64,000 nt of DNA, from NCBI GenBank assembly GCA_028023455.1, contig JAQFVV010006208.1, positions 6,744,963 to 6,808,962 on the forward strand, given 5' to 3'. Each line of letters begins with the position of its first letter. Position 1 is the stretch's first letter. Under the pieces are notes generated by a model, which saw nothing but the letters and a program-made list of their open reading frames with translations, was not told the DNA's origin and made no database searches. This document shows, one piece after another, positions 56,096 through 64,000 of this stretch. Origin of the DNA: Epiperipatus broadwayi (taxonomy: Eukaryota; Onychophora; Udeonychophora; Euonychophora; Peripatidae). A program made the position numbers and the translations under genes.

Positions 56096-56352
56096 ATAGA
56101 CAACTTGCAAATAAGCTCTTAAACAAGCTTTGCAGAATATCCCCAACTCCAGACCAGGTTTCTGCTATGGGCTTCCTCAATGAGGTGCTTGGATATTCAA
56201 GCATTTCTCACTGACGAAGCTCGTAGCAGAAACCGGTCTGGAGTTTGGGATATTCTGCAAACGTTATTAAGAACTTATTTGCGAGCTCTATATGTAACAT
56301 TTGTCATACAAGATTGTTAAATTAGGTCATGTGACATATGACTTGATTTCTT
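56096..56352. repeat. Family B palindrome
   Basis: Inverted copies with TAAGCTCTTAAACAAGCTTT on the left and GTCATGTGACATATGACTTG closing the right. The left arm minus core is TTGAGGA (C to T). The right arm plus core CTGACGA (56211-56217) has a clean stem II GCU-CGU-AGC, GAAA and CCGGTC, but stem I next to the core pairs poorly. It is the best stem II model for the family. Confidence 0.85.
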
Positions 56353-56802
56353 TGTAATTAATAATTGTTTTTGCATCTTCAGAAATGATTATGATTTAAA
56401 TAAATGTTTGAACTAAAATTAAGTCTTGTTAAAATCTTAATAATGGTTTTATAATTAATTACAAAATAACTTAAATTTGTTGCTAGTTTATGATACACAC
56501 TGCACAAGTAAAATATTAATGAAAATATTTATCTTAAATTAAAAAAGAATCATAGAACAAAAAAAATATTACTATCGTAATATGAAATTTTTTTATTTTT
56601 TGTTTCAAGTTAAAGAATTTTTGAAGTAATTTAAACTGCTGATTTATTTGAATTTTTTGTGGGGACTTCAAAATAATCAAGTTTTACTGTACATATTTAT
56701 AATTGATTAAAATGATTTTACTATATATTTGACAATGAAATATTACCAAAATCACTCTTTTCTTTATTTTGCTGTAATATCCTATAAATACAATTTATCC
56801 AA

Positions 56803-57020
56803 ACCACTTCAAACACTTTTTAGCAAAACTCTTTATTTGTACATATATACATACACCTATGTTTCGACTGTCCTGCAGTCTTCTTCAGAGCCAGTTCACT
56901 CTTAAGAGATTAAAGTGAAATGGTTCTGAAGAAGACTGCAGGACAGTCGAAACATAGGTGTATGTATATATGTACAAATAAAGAATTTTGCTAAAAAGTG
57001 TTCAAAGTGGTTTTGATGTA
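56803..57020. repeat. Family C-related palindrome
   Basis: Arms CAAACACTTTTTAGCAAAAC, TTTGTACATATATACATACA and complements are near perfect. Each side has CTGAAGA, GACTG-CAGGA-CAGTC and GAAAC as in the 92-bp monomer, followed by ATAGGTG. The base at the cleavage position would be G, which hammerheads do not accept, so activity is doubtful. Confidence 0.9.
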
Positions 57021-57818
57021 TTATATTTGACAATGATTAATTTTCATTTTATTTTTATGCATTGTTGTTAATATAAAATGAGCTTTATTAAATTTCCATT
57101 AAAATAATATTTCAGCAGCCATATTTTCTTATTGCTCAATTTGTACTAAATCAAAATACAAAAGATAATTTTTTTCCACAATATATATATATATATTCAT
57201 GTAATTCATTAAAAACTATATGCATACACAAGCAAACGTGCATGCAAAAATGTCCCTCCCCATAAGCATTTATGTCTATAAGTCTGCTGCATTCAAGGTC
57301 AAGCAAGGAATATATATATATTGAACCGTATTCGAATATGTGCATTCGAAATACCGGTCTCTTAGGCAGAGAAGAATATACTCGGAGAGTATGTATGCCC
57401 AAACGATAGCTATAAAGTATATAACTAGCGTTACATTTCCAGAACATAGCTTCTTCTCGGCTGTTGAGTTCAACACCAAATCCAAAGCACTTTTTTGTTT
57501 TTGTATAAACACGGGCGCCAGCTGTTTATTCTAAAAGAATACTAAAAGAATAGACAATGCACTTTGAACAGTGGCCACTAACTCAATGCCTAAATCCACG
57601 ACTAGCTCAGCTGTTTGTAATCACTAATAGATTATACTTAATTAGTGATTAAAAGAATTGATAAAAGAATTTGTTAAAAAGAATTGATAAAAAGAATTGA
57701 CCGACAAATAAAGTTTAATTTTAAAGATAATTTATTCACTAACATTTATTTACTAAATTTAAACATTTTATACTTCTAATAAAACACACGCATATTTTAA
57801 ATTAACATTCTAAATAGT

Positions 57819-58385
57819 TTAAATATTCTTGAATATTTTCATAACAGAACACTGGGAATATTTTTTTCTACGCTTTCTCTTTGTTTTAAATCTACGTCTA
57901 CAGCGAATGCGAACGTTTACTTTAAACCTTTTATTTTTAATTCTTTGTAAAAACTCTTTTACGCTATTTTCTACCTTTTGATCTACATAAGTTTCTACTT
58001 TATCTGTCACAACGCTATCTGATTCTAATTCAATTTCTATGTCTTTTATCACCTCAACTTCCTTTTCAACTTCCTGACTTTCTTTAATTAAATCTAACTC
58101 TATAACTTCTTGGTTCTTCTCTACCTTTACCGTTATCTCATATCTTATTTCTCTTACTTCTGCTCTGAGTTCTTTAATTTCTGTTTTAACCTGACTAATT
58201 TCTGCCTTCAATTCTGCTTTGTGTTCTTCTTTGAGCTCTTGTTGGCTTTGTTTAATTTCTTGACGCATTTCTTCCATCATATTCATCATCATTTTCATCA
58301 TCATTCACGTCTCAGATACTTCTTCTTTCTCCTTTTCTACTAACTGGGGATTTTTAAAATATATTGGGCTTTCTTTCGGATCCAT
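57819..58385 (-). pseudogene. gag-like coiled-coil reading frame with an in-frame stop
   Basis: The longest continuous frame outside the exons. From ATG (complement of 58383-58385) it reads MDPKESPIYFKNPQLVEKEK, then EEVSET, a TGA (complement of 58305-58307), and 161 further codons. The second part begins methionine-rich (MMMKMMMNMMEEMRQEIKQS), runs through a long glutamate/lysine coiled coil (QELKEEHKAELKAEISQVKT), and ends in a basic arginine/lysine stretch (RIRCRRRFKTKRKRRKK). Such coiled-coil plus basic N-termini are found in arthropod-type LTR-element Gag proteins. No protease, RT or integrase follows, so it is at best a fragment. A cellular origin cannot be excluded. Confidence 0.55.
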
Positions 58386-59224
58386 TTTCAAAAATTTCAA
58401 TTTCAAAGTACTAGCGCTTATGTTAAACTAAATTTAAATACGACTTATTTATTTATTTTTTTTTACTAAGATGGAAACTCACACTAACTCCACCCTTTTA
58501 GTCCTTTTCACTACCCGATCTAATGCTTTAACTCCACCCATATCATCTAATTGACTCTGATTTGATAGCATAAATGTCAAAATCTCTTTTCATTTCGAAA
58601 AAAAAATTTCGGTCGATTCTTTTTTTTTTTTTTAAAATTAAAACACTTTTACATACGTAATTTAACTTTCTAGATTTTTATTTTCAATAAGAACAAAGTA
58701 TTTAATTAACTGTCATTTATGACAAGTTCGGCCCACATTGGGTAAAGCCATTTGAAATTTAATCACACACATCAATAGTTCATTTATGTATGATATAGAG
58801 TTCATATAATTAGACTCTTGAAAGATTCGTACGAATTAATGCAATGCAATGGCTATTACAGTATAAACGAAATAAGCAAATGTTTTTACCTAGGCTTTTG
58901 AATGTAGACGTAGAATTTTGTTCTCTTTGGTTGCTGCTTTTGGTGAGGATATTTCCATTATGAATGCTTACCAGCCAGCTGGGACTTTTCCTTGGTGAGT
59001 TTCCTGATTTTCACGATTATTACTATTGGAGACAATTAAATACTGACGGAGATTTTCTAAGTTGTTACGTTGACATTATTTCATGGACAGATCTTGCTGT
59101 TGTCATCGGACTTTTTAGGCTGTGGAGAGGCACGAATTCCCAAAATCTTCTCAGCACTGCATTTTGTTTGTTAACTGACTCAATTAATTTCTGAACTGCA
59201 CTACTCAATTACTTTTGTGAACTG

Positions 59225-59275
59225 ATTGTCTCAACCGATTGTCCGATAAAATATTCAGTATTTATACCAATGAAG
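59225..59275 (-). promoter_or_regulatory. Possible core promoter upstream of the gag-like frame
   Basis: On the minus strand, GGTATAAATACTG (complement near 59260-59272) is a clear TATA box, about 880 bp upstream of the gag-like ATG. A donor-like CTGGTAAGC lies on the same strand near 58968-58976. If this is an LTR-type element, its 5' LTR would be here; LTR boundaries and a primer site were not found. Confidence 0.35.
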
Positions 59276-60038
59276 TGTTTTCTTTTCAATATCCTCCGGC
59301 AAATATCTGTTGTCAAAATTCTTTATCAATTAATCCTTTGATAAACGTGTTTTGGAAGATTGCTTAATTAGTAATAGCCATGCAGAGATGTTGTTTTATA
59401 TTTTAATTAATAACCATTGCTGTGTTTTTTAATAATAATCTTCTTTAACTTTCATTTATTTATAATAACATTTATTTTATTGTTGACAATCGCACATATA
59501 TACGCACATATATTAGTTTTAACATTATTTTTTCTTTAATTAAACTTGAATGAAAAGAGATTTGTATGTTTTAACTTTTTAAATTATATGTTTACGAATA
59601 CTAATAAAAACTATTTATTTCCTTTTGTAAACCTTTAGTTTCATTTTTCAAACCAAGACTCCCCCTCCCCTCTTTTGATTAATTAATTGTAGCTTATTTT
59701 TATTTCAAAAACTAACGCTAGAAAACTATTTAATTCTTATCTTTTTCAAAAACAAGCTGCAATAAACTCTTCAACATTTAATTTTATGTTTTTCTTTTAT
59801 GAAAGATTACTTTAATAATAATTTTAGATAAAAATTATATGTGCCTATATCAATATAGGTACAATATATATTTATGTAGAATGATTGTGTGTAAATAATT
59901 ATATATATAATAATTATATAAATAACTATAACAAATATGTAGCAATGTAACTATAAATCTGTAGCAATATTGTTAGGTCATAGAGTTGCATAGCTGCAGG
60001 TCAGAGAATTGTAAAACATGCCATATATGGTGAGGTGG

Positions 60039-60148
60039 GTCAAGCATTGGTGGTCGAGAGGTCTGCACAGCTGCCTTACAAGCAGTTGTCCCAGGTTAGC
60101 GGGTTTGCTTCCCAGCTAATGCTATGACACATGAGAAGAAAAAAAATG
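60039..60148 (+). mobile_element. tRNA-like SINE, copy 4
   Basis: Head GTCAAGCATTGGTGGTCGAG, B-box-like GGGTTTGCTTCCC, end AATGCTATGACACATGAGA then an A-run. The flanks AAAACATGCCATATATGGTGA and GAAAAACACCATATTTGGT are similar, suggesting a decayed duplication. Same family as copies 1-3. Confidence 0.85.
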
Positions 60149-60964
60149 AAGTGAATGTGAAAAACACCATATTTGGTAATGTTTGTAAAGATGCCAGAAA
60201 TCTTGAGGGGTATATAAATCCCTAGAACCTGATCATATGTTCTGGTATTAATGTAAGTCAGAGATTTCTGTCTCTGTAAGACCAAAAGCAGGACTAGGAT
60301 TTATTATGCTCAGGTCACCATGACCTTTTATTATTTTAATGCACCTTAAATAGGCTGTGTACCATTGTAAATATGATCGTTTAAATTAAACTATTAGCTT
60401 ACCATCTCAATTCTGCCTTTGTCAATTATTTACTTGCTGCTCACAGGACACGGCAAAGTCTTGACTCTTTAGATACCTAAAACCTTACGGAAAATACTAC
60501 ATTTCCAAAATAATATATTAATTACATGGATAAGGAAACAGAATTCTGTGTGACAACTATGATCTATAGTGCAGTCAGATGCATGACAGGATATGAAATA
60601 ATAAAGATATCCAATTATGGCTCATTCTTTTTGGAATATGTATCCAGTAGGTAATGATATAAATTGGTTGAGAGCATTTTGTTCATTGTAGAGATTCTTG
60701 TTAGATGGTAAATAATCACATATAATAATAAAAAGTCATTACATTATTGTTCAGAAAAGGGAAAATTTCGGCAGCATTCTATCGAGTCATAAATGTCCAG
60801 TAATATATATCAAAGTTGCCGGTTTTCATAATGATTGGAATTTCATGCAGCAACTTCTTGTCAGTGAATAATACATGTCAATCGTCTAGTTGTATAATTA
60901 TTACATGCTAGCTCAATAATTATGTCTAAATAAAGTGACTTTTTAATGAACAAAACATGTTTTT

Positions 60965-61735
60965 GTTGTATTTTTATATAGGACTATTTCCATCATCTAA
61001 TATATGTATTGAGGGTCTTTAGAAAAATTTAACTTTATTTAAATATTCCAAATACATTCAACTGTTAGTAATAGCATGTAGGTTAGTACATGCATAATGT
61101 TTCAAGAGGTATTATTCTCCCCTCTTCTTCAGGTGTTGCTGGCTCGACCAGTGATAGTAGTAGCATGGGATTCGAACCTGGGTCCTTGATTCTTGAGTTT
61201 TGAATTTTAAGGTAACACTCTAACCAACCGAGCCATCCTGCAAAAGGCAACAGTTAGTAGAAATTTTATATACTTATCTATGTGGTTCTTCCTGATTTCT
61301 CCACTTTTTCCTTAAGAGCAAAGTTGATTATGGAAATCACTAATCAACTATGCTCTTAGGAAAAAGTGGAGAAATCAGGAGGAGCCTCATAGATAAGTAT
61401 ATGAAATTACTACATATTGTTGCCTTTGGCAGGATGGCTCAGTTGGTTAGAGTGTTACCTTAAAATTTCAAAATTCAAGAATCTAAAGACCCAGGTTTGA
61501 ATCCCATGCTAGTACTGTCACTGGTCAGGCCAACAACACCTGAAGAAGAGGGGAGAATAATATCTCTCGAAACATTGTGCATATACTAACCTGTTTGATG
61601 TGCTATTACTAACAGTTGACTGTATTTGGAATATTTAAATAAAGTTAAATTTTTCTAGACATTCAATACTCATATTAGATGATGGAAATAGTCCAATATA
61701 AAAATATAACTAGAACACCATCATCACAAACCTTC
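60965..61735. mobile_element. Family E palindrome: paired tRNA-like/hammerhead elements
   Basis: Minus half 60965-61245 and plus half 61428-61735 are inverted copies around a 180-bp centre that is itself a palindrome (CTCCACTTTTTCCTAAGAGC and complement). Plus half: tRNA-like head 61428-61516 with A-box-like TGGCTCAGTTGGTTAGAG and B-box-like GGTTTGAATCCC; then TCAGGCCAACAACAC; core CTGAAGA (61540-61546); stem II GAGGGG/TATCTCTC; GAAACATTGTGC; tail with TTTAAATAAAG. Minus half B box is GGTTCGAATCC. It is a head-to-head dimer of the element at 1988-2525. Confidence 0.85.
61524..61598 (+). ncRNA. Hammerhead-like motif, family E
   Basis: Order is UCAGG, internal loop, CAC, CUGAAGA, A, GAGGGG-loop-CCUCUC type stem II, GAAAC, AUUGU, then GUGC and CCUGU. 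The consensus across copies reads GAAACGUUGUG, giving a self-complementary ACGU stem III and U at the cut. This copy has GAAACAUUGUG, which keeps only an A-U pair. CAC/GUG and CAGG/CCUG form stem I with a loop. Plausible descent from a hammerhead; activity of this copy is unlikely. Confidence 0.45.
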
Positions 61736-62208
61736 AGGAAAACACAAAACATGTTTTATTACAAATAACTAGTAGCATTATTCCATCTAAGATGATATAT
61801 CTTGCTATCAATGGAAGTAATTTCAAAGATCATTGGAAGCTACCAGTTTTTCATTTGACTTTAGAACCATTACACTAATTTGTAAAATAGGTATTGTTGG
61901 AATACACTAATCTATATTAGAAGGCATTTTTTTCTGACCATACCATACCTTCTATTATGATTGCTGGTGACTTTACTACAATCCACACCATACTTATCCT
62001 CCCTCACACATAAAATTCATTATCAATATTTTTTATTCAATATGAAAATAATATACTTATTAAATTTACTAAAAATATTCTTTATTTCAAAATTCATTGC
62101 TATTATATTTGTTTTTCATTTTTTTTAAAATTACATAACTAGCATTTTATTTCTACATTTAGTTCATAATTTAAAAATATTTTTATAATTGCTTTTTAAA
62201 CTTTTCAG

Positions 62209-62502
62209 ATGTTCCTGATGAACCGACTGATATTGAAGTAGTAGAAGCCACCCCAGACTCGATAACTTTAAAATGGAAACCTCCACAGAATGACGGTGGA
62301 AGTCCAGTAACATCTTATATTATTGAGAAGAAAGTATTTGGACGTAAAGCTTGGCAGAAAGTTTCAAGCACTGTAGATACAACTTTCACTATTAAAGATC
62401 TTATTGAAACTCATCAATATAGCTTCCAGCTTACTGCCGTCAATAAATATGGTTCAGGAAAACCCATTGAAATAGGACCTGTGACAGCTCAGTATACTTT
62501 TA
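62209..62502 (+). CDS. Titin/twitchin-like giant protein, FN3 exon 1, module 2
   Basis: A 294-nt exon (98 codons), phase 1 at both ends, one complete FN3 domain: VPDEPTDIEVVEATPDSITL, KWKPPQNDGGSPVTSYIIEK, KVFGRKAWQKVSSTVDTTFT, IKDLIETHQYSFQLTAVNKY, GSGKPIEIGPVTAQYTF. It matches the FN3 exon at 38837-39130 in length and at most positions, so it is the first FN3 of the second module. The GSGKPIEIGP loop and the tyrosine corner (HQYSFQL) are typical. Acceptor ACTTTTCAG, donor GTAAGA. The next FN3 of this module should lie downstream of the window. Confidence 0.95.
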
Positions 62503-64000
62503 GTAAGAATTTATATATGTTATTTTTTAATATTAATACTAATTATGAACTTTGATAATTATAATTTATCCACAATAATATAATAATTATTATTTGTATT
62601 TATTTTTTTAAATTGGTTGATAAAATTATAGTAAAAAAACATTCACTCCCATTCTCTAGACTTGGCAGGTGCATCGTTACGATTATGATATCACTTACAA
62701 GATATTGAAAGCATGCTCGGAGGATTACATTGAGTGTATAAAAAAAAAAATTCCATCCTGAGGGAGTTCGTATATCTTGCTTCCCAGTAAACAATTTTTA
62801 AGTTTTTCTTAATTCATGCCTCCATGTGTTTATATCTAATTGTAAATATTTATAAAATTAAAACATTTTTAATTTTAAAGTAACAATGTGATATTTTAAT
62901 GAAATATTTTATGATTACCCAAACATAAATAAATAAATAAGTAAATATTTGTAAAATGACATAATTCATTTATTTATTATATGATCAATTTCTTAGATGT
63001 CAAATTATGTTTGGGCACCAAAATGGTATGCAGAGCACTATAAATTTGAATGAAATTTTTGTTTTGTGTTTTTTTCTTTGATGACTGGAAATTTATTCAG
63101 GAACTTTAGTTACCAAATCAGCTTCTTTCTACTAGACTAACTGTCCAGAGCTATATATTATAATTTTAAAAAAATCCCACTTCTTGATGAATACTTAGTT
63201 ACTATAGTAGTTTGCCATAACCCAAACATACTAGTTCTGCATGTTAATTCATAGATCAATCAAGTCTCAAAGCATTCCACGAGCCACATTCCTAATTAAT
63301 CACTTTAAATGAACTCGCAAATAATGACCCTTTCTCTAAAGCTAGAAACAGTGATAAACAATTGTGCATAATATATACGCATGTGTATTGAAATACATAC
63401 ACATTTAAAGTTATAAAAATAAGTGGAATAAATTTAAGTAAAAATAGAATTAAGCTTGTGGTTAAGACCTGTAGTTATAAAAATAAGTGGAATAAATTTA
63501 AGTAAAAAATAGAATTAAGCTTGTGGTTAAGACCTGTAGAGGTCTCTACCTTTGCATTTTCAAGCACACACTCTTGAGGTTTATTCCATTAGTAAATATT
63601 AAAAGATTATTTATAAACCCCCAAATCAACCTTAATTAAATTTTTAAAAAGCAAAGAGATAACAATTCCATCAGAAAATAATCTGAAATTACTTAATTAA
63701 TTAATAACAATTGAAAATGAAAAGATTTTACTAGTAACCAGATGCATCTACAGATAAAATATCAAACACTATTAGCAGGATCTAAATGGCTCAACCAATT
63801 ATGACATGAGTTGGTCTAAAGGAAAAACTAAAGGACACTTGCTCATGAAAGATACATGCATGCAAATGTACTTGCAACAACACGATGATGGACGTCATTG
63901 TGTGTTGGCTTAGATAGTTTCTACCGTGGAAAGATCTCCAGATGTGCCAAAGCAAATCTAAGAACTTGAACATGTCTTACTGGCCTTTATTATTATTTTA
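62503..64000 (+). other. Start of the intron after module 2 FN3
   Basis: From donor GTAAGA to the window's end. The AT-rich DNA to 63400 shows nothing recognisable. A family K fragment and a tandem duplication follow at 63412-63600. No exon was recognised in 63600-64000. Confidence 0.75.
63412..63600. repeat. Family K copy with 65-bp tandem duplication
   Basis: A unit starting TTATAAAAATAAGTGGAATA and ending GTTAAGACCTGTAG occurs twice (63412-63473 and 63474-63538). The second runs on into AGGTCTCTACCTTTGCATTT and CTTGAGG. The unit has a TATAAAAATA box upstream of the AAGACCTGTAG motif, the same order as at 28524-28600. Confidence 0.8.

Larger units (their letters stand above)
55765..62208 (+). 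other. Intron between the second Ig exon and its FN3 exon
   Basis: 6.4-kb GT-AG intron. Contains B and C palindromes, a gag-like frame with a possible promoter, a SINE and the large tRNA/hammerhead palindrome. Positions 55850-56090, 57020-57150, 59350-60000, 60160-60960 and 61740-62200 show nothing more. Confidence 0.8.

Noticed and set aside
56803-57020. Active hammerhead in the palindrome
   Set aside because: Core boxes and stem II are perfect, but the base after stem III would be G, which is not cleaved.

Overview
This is eukaryotic nuclear DNA from an animal, most likely an invertebrate. It is very AT-rich, split-gene DNA with GT-AG introns of several kilobases, and its transposon fauna (Penelope-like elements, tRNA-derived SINEs, mariner, hAT, piggyBac-like) is typical of invertebrates. 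I cannot name the clade from the sequence alone.

One host gene spans the window on the + strand. Ten exons, together under 2 kb of 64 kb, encode part of a titin/twitchin/projectin-type giant muscle protein. All ten are phase 1 at both ends and open through their whole length. In order they are: three short linker exons (10772-10870, 14227-14301, 17074-17169); then linker (26375-26485), Ig (32678-32953), FN3 (38837-39130), FN3 (46521-46823); then linker (54117-54230), Ig (55489-55764), FN3 (62209-62502). The last seven show a repeating module of linker-Ig-FN3-FN3. The 5' and 3' ends of the gene lie outside the window.

The introns are packed with mobile DNA. Conventional items are: Penelope-like (PLE) relics with GIY-YIG endonuclease coding (13087-13830, 22185-22640, 44200-44900); a mariner transposase fragment (26964-27341); a hAT relic with perfect 8-bp target duplications (23530-24081); a piggyBac-like TTAA insertion (3071-3814); four tRNA-like SINEs, three with perfect target duplications; an MCM9-like retropseudogene (21127-21710); and a gag-like coiled-coil reading frame (57819-58385).

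The unusual part is a dense set of repeats carrying type I hammerhead ribozyme (HHR) motifs: CUGANGA, a stem II hairpin, GAAA, a very short stem III, then a UH cleavage site. Their flanks form stem I, usually with an internal loop. At least five sequence families share this design. They occur as a 92-bp tandem array of six monomers (2885-4184), a second array of 85-bp units (14821-15075), a SINE with a central HHR (17510-17800, 29870-30175, 40735-42062), a tRNA-like/HHR fusion (1988-2525, 60965-61735), and many near-perfect head-to-head palindromes of 200-800 bp. PLE-associated minimal HHRs and animal retrozymes are known. The compact monomers, the mixture of families and the palindromic organisation in one gene are the observations most worth following. 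Activity is inferred from sequence only.
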